DNA of 30,630 bases from JBEEJZ01 sp046046915 (GTDB lineage Bacteria; Pseudomonadota; Gammaproteobacteria; Burkholderiales; Burkholderiaceae_C). Of this stretch, positions 8,404 through 16,256 are shown one piece after another. The stretch's first letter is position 1. Each line of letters opens with the position of its first letter. Location of the stretch: positions 1-30,630 of the forward strand of contig JBJOIT010000032.1 of assembly GCA_046046915.1 (NCBI GenBank), read 5' to 3'. The position numbers and the translations under genes are program-made. A model generated the notes under the pieces. The model did no database searches. It was given only the letters and a program-made list of their open reading frames with translations, and had not been told where the DNA came from.

Positions 8404-10584
8404 ATGACCCAAAAAAATCAACTGGTGCTACTACGCGCCAATTATCTGCGTGGCCCAAACATCTGGACCTACCGCCCTGCGTTGGAAGTATGGCTTGACT
8501 TGGGCCCCCTGGAAGAAACCCCCTCCAACCAGATTCCTGGCTTCAATGAGCGTTTGATTGCCCTGCTGCCTTCCCTGATGGAGCATCACTGTGGTGTGGG
8601 TGAAGCTGGTGGCTTTTACCAGCGCCTTCTTGAGGGCACCTGGGCCGGCCATGTGCTGGAGCATGTGATCATCGAACTGCTCAACCTGGCGGGCATGCCC
8701 ACCGGCTTTGGGCAAACCCGCAGCACCTCCAAGCATGGCGTTTACCGCATGGTTTTCAGGGCGCGCGATGAACAAGTCGCCCGTGCTGCCTTGGCCGAGG
8801 GGCACCAGCTGCTGCTGGCCCTGATCAACGATGAGCCCCGCTCCGCAGACGATTTGCGCGCCGCCGTCGCCCGCATCAAGGACGTGCTGGATGACTGCTA
8901 CCTCGGCCCCAGCACCGTGTCCATCGTGTCGGCGGCCACCGATCGCGGCATTCCCCACATTCGTCTGAACGACGGCAACCTGGTGCAGCTGGGCATAGGT
9001 GCTGCGCAGCGGCGTATCTGGACGGCCGAGACCGAGCACACCAGTGCGATTGGCGAAGGCATTGCTCACGACAAGGATCTCACCAAAAGTCTGCTCAAGT
9101 CCTGCGGTGTGCCGGTGCCCGAGGGCCAGGTGGTGGACTCTCCGGCCGAAGCCTGGGAGGCAGCACAAGATATTGGGCTGCCCGTCGTGGTCAAGCCGTC
9201 CGATGCCAATCACGGGCGCGGTGTGTCACTGGAGTTGACGGAACAAGCAGACATCGAGCGCGCTTTTGGCATTGCCGACGCCGAGGGCAGCGAGGTCATC
9301 GTCGAGAGCTATATCCGTGGCAACGAGCACCGGGTCCTGGTGGTCGGTGGCAAGGTGGTTGCAGCCGCCCGGGGAGAAAGCCTTTGGATCACGGGCGACG
9401 GGCAATCCACCGTATCGCAATTGATCGACAGCCAGCTCAACACAGACCCACGGCGTGGCGAGGCAGAAGAATTTCCGCTGGAAACCATCATTCTGGAACG
9501 TGAGCCTGTCATACGCCAGCTGCTGGAGCGCCAAGGTCTGGGTCCAGACGCGATACCCAAAGATTCAAGGCGTGTGCTGATCCAGCGCAATGGCAATGTC
9601 GCCATCGACTGCACGGACCAAATGCACCCTGAGGTGAGCTACATGGCGGGTCTGGCTGCTCGTGTTGTGGGCTTGGACGTTGCAGGTATTGATCTGGTCG
9701 CGCAGGACATTTCTCGCCCCCTGCATGAGCAAGGTGGCGCCATCGTGGAGGTCAACGCCGGCCCTGGGCTGCTGATGCACCTCAAGCCCGCTCAGGGCTC
9801 GCCACGCCCTGTGGGACGCGCGATATGTGACCATTTGTTCCCGGAAGGCGCCACCGGCCGCATCCCGGTCGTCGGTGTGACGGGCTCGCAAGACACGCAC
9901 ATCGTGGCCCAACTGGTCGCCTGGATCCTGCAGCTCAGCGGTCGCATCACGGGCACAGCCTGCCAAAACGGCATGTTCCTGGACCGTAGGCGGGTGGAAT
10001 CCGAACCCAGCGCGCACTTTGACGCGGGTCAGCGCCTGCTGATGAACCGATCGGTACAAGCCGTGGTGATAGAAAACGGGCCGCTGAGCATTCTGAAAGA
10101 CGGCCTGGCCTACGACCGCTGCCAGGTCGGCGTCGTGACAGACTTTGAACGTCCCGCCGCACTGGCCGAATACGACGTGCATGACGACAAGCAGTTGTTC
10201 AAGGTGCTACGCACCCAGGTTGACGTGGTGCTGGCCAGCGGCACCGCCGTGCTGAACGCGGCCAATGACCAGGTAGCCAGCATGGCCGAGTTGTGCGACG
10301 GCGATTGCATTCTGTATGCCTGTGATGAAGGTCTGGAGGCTATCCGCCAGCAACGTGACCAGGGTGAGCGTGCCGTTTTTGCGCGTGGCCCCAATGTGGT
10401 GTTGGCACACGGCAAGCAAGAAACCGTCTTGACCGAGCCCACCTGCCCCTCCACACAAACACCACTGCCCTTGCCCGCCATGTTGGCCGGCGTGTCGGCT
10501 GCCTGGGCGCTGGGCATCGCGCCCGCACTGATCAGCGCTGGCATCCGAACTTTCGAGGCCCCAGGCGCACAAGGATTGAACTGA
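8404..10584 (+). CDS. cphA': Cyanophycin synthetase paralogue with degenerate Mur-ligase half (CphA')
   Basis: 726-aa relative of cyanophycin synthetase. The N-terminal domain and the ATP-grasp domain look complete: GPNIWTYRP near the start, HDKDLTKSLLKSCGVPVP, VVKPSDANHGRG, and the metal/nucleotide site IVEVNAGPGLLMHLKP. The loop before HPE is shortened (NVAIDCTDQMHPE, where CphA has an STGGSAT insertion). In the Mur-ligase-like half the P-loop is lost: residues 494-499 read GSQDTH where CphA has GTNGKT. The protein ends just before the C-terminal Mur domain, some 140 residues short of its neighbour. It may keep a single ligase activity, as in cyanobacterial CphA2, which joins beta-Asp-Arg dipeptides, or act as a partner subunit. 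The next gene starts one base after its stop. Confidence 0.88.
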   Translation: MTQKNQLVLLRANYLRGPNIWTYRPALEVWLDLGPLEETPSNQIPGFNERLIALLPSLMEHHCGVGEAGGFYQRLLEGTWAGHVLEHVIIELLNLAGMPTGFGQTRSTSKHGVYRMVFRARDEQVARAALAEGHQLLLALINDEPRSADDLRAAVARIKDVLDDCYLGPSTVSIVSAATDRGIPHIRLNDGNLVQLGIGAAQRRIWTAETEHTSAIGEGIAHDKDLTKSLLKSCGVPVPEGQVVDSPAEAWEAAQDIGLPVVVKPSDANHGRGVSLELTEQADIERAFGIADAEGSEVIVESYIRGNEHRVLVVGGKVVAAARGESLWITGDGQSTVSQLIDSQLNTDPRRGEAEEFPLETIILEREPVIRQLLERQGLGPDAIPKDSRRVLIQRNGNVAIDCTDQMHPEVSYMAGLAARVVGLDVAGIDLVAQDISRPLHEQGGAIVEVNAGPGLLMHLKPAQGSPRPVGRAICDHLFPEGATGRIPVVGVTGSQDTHIVAQLVAWILQLSGRITGTACQNGMFLDRRRVESEPSAHFDAGQRLLMNRSVQAVVIENGPLSILKDGLAYDRCQVGVVTDFERPAALAEYDVHDDKQLFKVLRTQVDVVLASGTAVLNAANDQVASMAELCDGDCILYACDEGLEAIRQQRDQGERAVFARGPNVVLAHGKQETVLTEPTCPSTQTPLPLPAMLAGVSAAWALGIAPALISAGIRTFEAPGAQGLN

Positions 10585-10585
10585 C

Positions 10586-13186
10586 ATGGAAGTCTCCCGC
10601 ATACGCGCCCTGCGCGGACCTAATCTCTGGAGTCGCAACACCTCGGTAGAAGCCGTGGTGCGCTGCAGTGAACACACCCACTCGCTGGCCAGCCTGCCTG
10701 GGTTTGAAGACAGAATCCGTGGCCTGTTCCCCGCCATCGGATCCATACGCCATCGCGGCTTTCAAGGACCAGTCTCTTTGGCCCACGTACTGGAAGCTGC
10801 CACCCTGGCCCTGCAAGCCCAGGCGGGTTGCCCGGTCAGCTTCAGTCGCACCACAGAAACCGTGGAGCCCGGGGTTTATCAGGTGGTGGTGCAGTACACC
10901 GAAGAGGCGGTGGGACGCAAAGCCCTGGCCCTGGCACAAGAACTGATACAGGCCGCCCTCACCCAAGGCAGTTTTGACATCGCCCAAGCGCTGGCCGACC
11001 TGCAGGAGCTGGACGAAGACGAGCGCCTGGGTCCCAGCACCGGCTGCATTGTGGATGCGGCCGTGGCCCGCGACATTCCCTTCAGGCGCCTGACCAGCGG
11101 TAGCCTGGTGCAATTGGGTTGGGGGTCACGCCAGCGCCGCATTCAGGCAGCCGAGCTCGACGCCACCAGCGCCATTGCAGAAACCATCGCCCAGGACAAA
11201 GACCTGACCAAAAAGCTGCTGCGGGCGGCTGGGGTTCCTGTGCCGCACGGCATGCCCGTCAACGACACCGACTCTGCCTGGAAAGTGGCGCAGCAAATTG
11301 GCCTGCCTGTGGTGGTGAAGCCACTGGACGGCAATCAAGGCAAGGGGGTCACGGTCAATATCGTCAGCCGCGTGCACCTGGACATTGCCTTTCAGGCGGC
11401 CGCTGAATACGGTACGGTCATGGTCGAAAAATACCTGCCGGGCAACGATTTCCGCATGCTGGTGGTGGGTGGACGGCTGGTGGCGGCGTCGCGCCGCGAT
11501 CCCCCCTACGTGATCGGCGATGGCGTGCACACGGTGCGCGAGCTGGTGGACATCGTCAACCAGGATCCCCGCCGTGGCTCGGGCCACGCCACGTCGTTGA
11601 CCCGCATCCGTTTTGACAGCATCGCCGAGGCCCGCCTGCAGTTGCAGGGCATGACCCCAGAGTCTGTGCCCTCCTCTGGCCAGCGCGTGGTGCTGCGCAA
11701 CAACGCCAATCTCTCCACCGGCGGCAGCGCCACCGACGTGACGGATGAGGTACACCCCGAATTGGCGGCCCGAGCCGTGGCCGCAGCACAAACCGTGGGC
11801 TTGCACATTTGCGGTGTGGATGTGGTCTGCGAAACCGTGCTGCGCCCACTGGAAGAACAAGGCGGCGGCGTGGTCGAGGTCAATGCCGCACCTGGCCTGC
11901 GCATGCACCTGACCCCGTCTTACGGCAAAGGGCGACCGGTAGGTACTGCGATCGTGGATGAACTGTTCGCCTCCGGGCAAGATGGTCGCGTTCCCGTGGT
12001 GGCCGTCACCGGCACCAATGGCAAGACCACCACCACACGCCTGATCGCACACCTGCTGACCTCCAGCGGCCTGCGAACCGGCATGACTAACACCGACGGC
12101 GTCTACATCAACGGCCGCCAGACCGACAGTGGTGACTGCAGTGGCCCCCGAAGCGCGCGCAACGTGCTTATGCACCCCGACGTGGACGCAGCCGTGTTTG
12201 AGGTGGCGCGCGGTGGCGTGCTACGCGAGGGACTGGGATTTGATCGTTGCCAGGTGGCCGTGGTGACCAACGTGGGTACAGGCGACCATCTGGGCCTGAA
12301 CTACATCACCACCGTCGAAGACCTGGCGGTGCTCAAGCGCGTGATCGTGCAAAACGTGGCCACCAAGGGCTTTGCGGTGCTCAATGCCACCGACCCCATC
12401 GTCGCTGCCATGGCAGCGACTTGCCCTGGCCAAGTCATCTTTTTCAGCCAAAGCCCGCACCACCCGACGCTCTCGGCCCACCGCGCCCAGGGCAAGCGTG
12501 CGCTGTACCAGGAAGGCGATGACATCGTCGCGGTGGAAGGCGCATGGCGTGAGCGCATTTCCCTGCGTGATGTGCCGCTGACCCGGCGGGGCACCATTGG
12601 TTTTCAGGTCGAGAACGTGATGGCCGCAGTCGGTGCCGCATGGGCGACCGGACTAGACTGGGACACCGTGCGTAGCGGTCTGGCCAGCTTTGTGGGCGAT
12701 GCCGACAACGCACCCGGTCGCTTCAACGTCATGGATTACCGCGGCGCTACCGTGATTGCCGACTATGGCCACAACACCGACGCCATGCGTGCCCTGGTCC
12801 AGGCCGTGGATGCCATGCCAGCACAAAAGCGCAGCGTTGTGATCAGCGGAGCCGGTGACCGCCGCGACCGCGATTTGCGTGACCAGACCGTGATACTGGG
12901 CGCCGCGTTTGACGAGGTCATCCTGTACCAAGACGCCGCCCAGCGTGGCCGTGCCGATGGCGAAGTCATGGGTCTGCTGCGTGAAGGTCTGGCAGGTGCA
13001 CCTCGTACACGGGTGATAGACGAGATACGGGGTGAGTTTCTGGCCATCGACGCCGCATTGGCTCGCCTGCAACCGGGTGACCTGTGCCTGATTTTGGTCG
13101 ACCAGGTGGTCGAGGCTTTGGAGCACCTGAACCAACGCATCACCGAAGCCCAAGCGACTGCAACACCTGACGCCGGCCACGCCTGA
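10586..13186 (+). CDS. cphA: Cyanophycin synthetase
   Basis: 866-aa cytoplasmic enzyme that extends the polymer multi-L-arginyl-poly-L-aspartate. Aspartate is added to the backbone by the ATP-grasp domain and arginine to the side chain by the Mur-ligase-like domain, each using ATP. All parts are present: the N-terminal GPNLWSRNT, the ATP-grasp motifs VVKPLDGNQGKG and VVEVNAAPGLRMHLTP, the substrate loop NLSTGGSATDVTDEVHPE, the Mur P-loop GTNGKTTTT (from Gly476), and the C-terminal IADYGHNTDAM and SGAGDRRDRD segments. Length matches the family (about 870-900). It follows cphA' by one base and precedes ureD by 8 bases, so these three form one operon. It is the enzyme of the pair expected to be fully active. 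Confidence 0.96.
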   Translation: MEVSRIRALRGPNLWSRNTSVEAVVRCSEHTHSLASLPGFEDRIRGLFPAIGSIRHRGFQGPVSLAHVLEAATLALQAQAGCPVSFSRTTETVEPGVYQVVVQYTEEAVGRKALALAQELIQAALTQGSFDIAQALADLQELDEDERLGPSTGCIVDAAVARDIPFRRLTSGSLVQLGWGSRQRRIQAAELDATSAIAETIAQDKDLTKKLLRAAGVPVPHGMPVNDTDSAWKVAQQIGLPVVVKPLDGNQGKGVTVNIVSRVHLDIAFQAAAEYGTVMVEKYLPGNDFRMLVVGGRLVAASRRDPPYVIGDGVHTVRELVDIVNQDPRRGSGHATSLTRIRFDSIAEARLQLQGMTPESVPSSGQRVVLRNNANLSTGGSATDVTDEVHPELAARAVAAAQTVGLHICGVDVVCETVLRPLEEQGGGVVEVNAAPGLRMHLTPSYGKGRPVGTAIVDELFASGQDGRVPVVAVTGTNGKTTTTRLIAHLLTSSGLRTGMTNTDGVYINGRQTDSGDCSGPRSARNVLMHPDVDAAVFEVARGGVLREGLGFDRCQVAVVTNVGTGDHLGLNYITTVEDLAVLKRVIVQNVATKGFAVLNATDPIVAAMAATCPGQVIFFSQSPHHPTLSAHRAQGKRALYQEGDDIVAVEGAWRERISLRDVPLTRRGTIGFQVENVMAAVGAAWATGLDWDTVRSGLASFVGDADNAPGRFNVMDYRGATVIADYGHNTDAMRALVQAVDAMPAQKRSVVISGAGDRRDRDLRDQTVILGAAFDEVILYQDAAQRGRADGEVMGLLREGLAGAPRTRVIDEIRGEFLAIDAALARLQPGDLCLILVDQVVEALEHLNQRITEAQATATPDAGHA

Positions 13187-13194
13187 CCCCGTTC

Positions 13195-14037
13195 ATGGCC
13201 TGGTACGCAGAACTACAACTCGACTACCAAAGCGACGCCGCCGCTTCCCCAGGCCGCACCTGGGTGACGCACACCCACACTGGGCCGTTGCGAGTGCTGC
13301 AAAGCTTGTACCCCGAGGGCGAGGCGATCTGCCACAACGTGCTGGTGCATCCACCCGGCGGTCTGGTGGGGGGTGACACGCTGGACATTCAGGTCCGCGC
13401 GGCGGGCCGGGCCCACGGGCTGATCACCACCCCCGGGGCCACGCGCTTTTATCGCTCCAGCGGCGAACTGGCCTTTCAGCGCACGCGCATCACGCTACAA
13501 GACCAGGCCCGGCTGGAATGGCTGCCGCTGGAAGCCCTTTGCTACAACGACTGCAACGCAGAAAACCAGCTCCTGCTTGACCTTGCGCCCGGCGCCGAGT
13601 GCCTGGGCTGGGATATCACAGCTCTAGGTTTGCCTTTGGCCAAGCAACCTTTCGCCCAAGGTCGCCTGCATCAGCGCATTGAACTACAGGGCGTGTGGCT
13701 GGAGCAAGGCCAAATTGACGCCGCTGACCAACGACTGATGGACGGCCCCTTGGGCCTGGCCGGCCACCGCTGCATGGCCACCCTGTTTTTAGCTTCTGGC
13801 AGCAAACTCGATCGATCCCGCCGTGAAGCCGCCTTGGAAACGGCCCGCGCCCTGATCGAAACCCACAGCCTGCAAGCCACCGCCGGTGTGACCTGCCCCA
13901 ACGACCAAGTCGTAGTCCTACGCGTGTTGGCCCCCGTGGTGGAACCAGCCATGGGCTTGTTGAAGCTGGTCTGGGCAGCGTGGCGTCAAAGTCTCTGGAA
14001 CATACAGGGAGCGTCGCCGCGGATTTGGGCGATGTGA
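13195..14037 (+). CDS. ureD: Urease accessory protein UreD
   Basis: 280-aa UreD/UreH-family protein. With UreF and UreG it forms the complex that delivers nickel and carbamylates the urease active-site lysine. Recognisable family stretches are HNVLVHPPGGLVGGDTLDI, TTPGATRFYRS, and the C-terminal tail ending in PRIWAM, which indicates a full-length protein. The start is 8 bases after the cphA stop, with no strong ribosome-binding site, which suggests translational coupling. No ureA, ureB, ureC, ureE, ureF or ureG follows: the next 580 bases are repeat DNA and then a gene on the other strand. So ureD is either transcribed with cphA as a satellite of a urease cluster elsewhere or has been cut off from it. 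Confidence 0.93.
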   Translation: MAWYAELQLDYQSDAAASPGRTWVTHTHTGPLRVLQSLYPEGEAICHNVLVHPPGGLVGGDTLDIQVRAAGRAHGLITTPGATRFYRSSGELAFQRTRITLQDQARLEWLPLEALCYNDCNAENQLLLDLAPGAECLGWDITALGLPLAKQPFAQGRLHQRIELQGVWLEQGQIDAADQRLMDGPLGLAGHRCMATLFLASGSKLDRSRREAALETARALIETHSLQATAGVTCPNDQVVVLRVLAPVVEPAMGLLKLVWAAWRQSLWNIQGASPRIWAM

Positions 14038-14040
14038 GTC

Positions 14041-14610
14041 TTGTTGTCCCTGCTCGGGGCCTGTGGCCGGGATGTCGCCCCGGCGGTGGTCTATTTGCTA
14101 CTGCGTAGAGCGGAGGCCGGGATGTCGCCCCGGCGGGCGAGCTGCTTTCTTTTGCTCGCCAAAAGAAAGTAGCCAAAGAAAAGGCGACCCAAGCGTCTGC
14201 GACCCCGCTGCACAGCAGCGGGGCACCCTGCGGTGCTCGATCCAGCCGGGTGGCGCGCAAACTCGCTGTCGCTCAAACATGCGCGCCCCTTGATCCGGCT
14301 GGCTCTGCGCTCCTCGGCGCATTCGCAATGGGTTGGAGACCGTTGAATTCCTGACTTCGGTTGCCCCACCCCTTCTGGTTGCGCCGAGCAGGTTTCTGAC
14401 ACGGGGATCAGAAGAACGCATGTCTGAGCGACAGCGAGTTTGCGTTCTTCCCCCGTTTCAGGAAGCAGCGCAGGCTGCCCCGAAGCCCAAGGCTTCGGGG
14501 TCGCAAACAGCGGGGTCGCCTTTCTTTTGCTTACTTTTTCTTTGGCGAAGCAAAGAAAAGTGAGGCGCTGCCGGGCGCCCCCGGCCTCTGGCCCCGAGCA
14601 GGGACAACAA
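14041..14610. repeat. 570-bp nested inverted-repeat element between ureD and tatD
   Basis: The ends are inverted copies: 14041-14071 and 14580-14610 match at 29 of 31 positions when one is reverse-complemented, with the outer 21 bases perfect. Further inside, the stretch around 14138-14210 recurs inverted at about 14495-14560, and 14254-14282 recurs inverted at about 14415-14447, so the whole element is a large imperfect palindrome. It contains perfect hairpins, including 14145-14169 (10-bp stem, 5-base loop), 14478-14500 (10-bp stem, 3-base loop) and 14536-14559 (9-bp stem). The direct repeat GCCGGGATGTCGCCCCGGCGG occurs near 14066 and 14117. It starts 3 bases after the ureD stop and ends 7 bases before the tatD stop codon. 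No credible gene lies inside it. A two-way terminator or a non-autonomous mobile repeat are the likeliest roles. Confidence 0.85.
14145..14169. terminator. Strong hairpin just downstream of ureD, possible terminator
   Basis: CTTTCTTTTG and CAAAAGAAAG form a perfect 10-bp stem around a 5-base loop. A similar 9-bp hairpin at 14536-14559 sits near the end of the convergent tatD-like gene. Neither is followed by a clean U-run beyond the stem, so a terminator role is inferred from position only. Confidence 0.35.
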
Positions 14611-14617
14611 CCTCTCC

Positions 14618-15490
14618 TCAGCCAGGCGCCACAGCCAACAAGGCCCCTAACCGTGGCAAAGCCTCCACCGCATTACGGGTCGTGGCTTCGATCAGTTCAT
14701 CCACAGGCATACCCCGCAAATCAGCCACCACTTGAGCGATGCGCGGCAGCTCGGCGGGTTCGTTGCGTCCTTGGGGTTGGCCCAGTGCCCTGTCCTGGGC
14801 GGTGGTGTACAGCCAATGCGGCGGGATATCGGGTGCATCGGTCTCGAGCACGATGGCGCTCAAAGGCAAGGTGGCGGCCAGATGGCGCAGTTGCAGGGCG
14901 CGGTCAAAGGTAACCGCCCCACCAAAGCCCAGCTTGAACCCCAGATCAATGAAAGCCTGGGCCTGTTGCTCGCTGCCATTGAAGGCATGTGCGATGCCCG
15001 ACCAGGCCCACCGCCCCGCGGTGCCACGGCCCGCCACCTCACGCAATCCCTTGAGCAACAGGTCTGCCGATCGGCGCACATGCAGGATCACCGGCAGTCC
15101 GTGACGCCGCGCCATGGCCAATTGCTGGCGGTAGACCTCGATTTGACGTCCCCGCATGGCCGGCTCGCACAGCGCCGGCACAAAAAAATCTAGTCCGATT
15201 TCACCCACCGCCACCAAACGGGAATCATCAGCCAGTTCCGTCAAGCGCTGATCAAGCAGGGCCAGATCCGCATCGCCCGTGCGGGGCACCCACAGGGGGT
15301 GTATGCCCAGGGCGTAGCTGTCACCGCCGGCGTGGGCCAAGGCGCGCACTGCATCAGCATCTGCCACACACACGGCGGGCAAGACGCAGTGCCTCACCCC
15401 GGCCAACCGAGCGCGCTGGCGAACGGCCGCAACGTCAATTGCGAACTCGGGAGCGTCCAGATGGCAGTGGGTGTCGATGAGCAGCGGCAT
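14618..15490 (-). CDS. TatD-family metal-dependent hydrolase
   Basis: 290-aa cytoplasmic TIM-barrel hydrolase of the TatD DNase family. Members show 3'-5' exonuclease or related phosphoesterase activity with divalent metals. Metal ligands are visible: His8-x-His10 in DTHCHLD, Glu97 in GEIGLDFF, histidines in VILHVRRS and GIAHAFNGS, and Asp in LETDAPDIPPHW. The ATG at 15490 places the HxH motif at the usual distance from the N-terminus. An in-frame ATG at 15544 would add 18 unlikely residues. Family length is about 260, so the protein is slightly long. It reads toward ureD, with the inverted-repeat element between them, and is divergent from the HPF-like gene. Paralogues of TatD are common, so a precise name is not assigned. 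Confidence 0.93.
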   Translation of the reverse strand: MPLLIDTHCHLDAPEFAIDVAAVRQRARLAGVRHCVLPAVCVADADAVRALAHAGGDSYALGIHPLWVPRTGDADLALLDQRLTELADDSRLVAVGEIGLDFFVPALCEPAMRGRQIEVYRQQLAMARRHGLPVILHVRRSADLLLKGLREVAGRGTAGRWAWSGIAHAFNGSEQQAQAFIDLGFKLGFGGAVTFDRALQLRHLAATLPLSAIVLETDAPDIPPHWLYTTAQDRALGQPQGRNEPAELPRIAQVVADLRGMPVDELIEATTRNAVEALPRLGALLAVAPG

Positions 15491-15663
15491 GGGGTCAACA
15501 GGTGGATGGGCAGAGGCAGGGCCGAAAAGTACCACAGGCAGCATCGCAAGGCGTCGTAAATCCGGACCATTTGCGAGCCGTCAAACCGGGCAAGGGATGC
15601 CAGATGGACACTGAACTTGCGGATGGTGGTTTGAGCACACCACGCACAACACACGGAAGCACT

Positions 15664-16242
15664 ATGCAGCCCTCACTCCAGACCCCTCTGCAAATCACCT
15701 TTCTCAATCTGGACCGCTCCGAAGCGGTCGAAGCCAAGATCCGCGAGCGGGTCGACCGGCTGGCGCGCTTTTTTAAGCCCATCATCAGTTGCAAGGTCGC
15801 AGTCGATTCGCGCCATCGGCATCACCAGCAGGGCAACCACTTTCAAGTGCGCATCGGCCTGGTCGTGCCGGATCAGGAGCTGATCGCCAACCGCGAGCCT
15901 GATGAACACGCCCCCTACACCGACATTTACGTGGCTCTGCGGGATGCTTTCGATGCCATGCAACGCCAGCTGGAAGATTACGTTCGTTTGCGCCAGCGCC
16001 TAGTCAAAACGCACCTGACCCCGCTGCACGGCAAGGTGAGCGAGCTGCATCCCGAGAAAGATTTCGGCTGGATCGAGACGCCGGATGCGCGGCGCATCTA
16101 CTTTCACCGCGACAGCCTGGTCGAGCGCGACCTGGAACAGTTGAGCGTGGGGGCAGAGGTGCGCCTGACCGAAGAACTGGGCCAGGACGGCCCTCAGGCC
16201 AGCACGGTGCACCTCATCGGCAAGCACCACATCGTGGGTTAG
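15664..16242 (+). CDS. HPF/RaiA-family ribosome-associated protein fused to a cold-shock domain
   Basis: 192-aa cytoplasmic protein with two domains. Residues 1 to about 115 are a ribosome hibernation factor (HPF/RaiA/YfiA) fold: QITFLNLDRSEAVEAKIRERVDRL near the start, and DIYVALRDAFDAMQRQLEDY as its final helix. Residues about 118-190 form a cold-shock (OB) domain. The two RNA-binding motifs appear as DFGWIE and IYFHRDSL, and the domain begins HGKVSELHPEKD. Family members bind the ribosomal A/P-site region and silence it under stress, and the added domain would give extra RNA contact. The ATG at 15664 is supported by GGAAG at 15655-15659. The same frame is open further upstream, but that part does not resemble the family. 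The gene is divergent from tatD and stands alone. Confidence 0.87.
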   Translation: MQPSLQTPLQITFLNLDRSEAVEAKIRERVDRLARFFKPIISCKVAVDSRHRHHQQGNHFQVRIGLVVPDQELIANREPDEHAPYTDIYVALRDAFDAMQRQLEDYVRLRQRLVKTHLTPLHGKVSELHPEKDFGWIETPDARRIYFHRDSLVERDLEQLSVGAEVRLTEELGQDGPQASTVHLIGKHHIVG

Positions 16243-16256
16243 TCGGCTAGGTGGCT

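Noticed and set aside
13976..14037. Possible truncation of ureD by the repeat element
   Set aside because: The C-terminus ends in the family-like PRIWAM tail, so the gene is complete before the element begins.
14029..14045. Target-site duplication at the ends of the 570-bp element
   Set aside because: Bases just outside the two ends do not match, so transposition cannot be shown from this window.
14041..14610. Small open frames and possible CRISPR-like repeats inside the repeat element
   Set aside because: Frames are short and built from the repeats; the repeated units are inverted and unevenly spaced, with no spacers of constant length.
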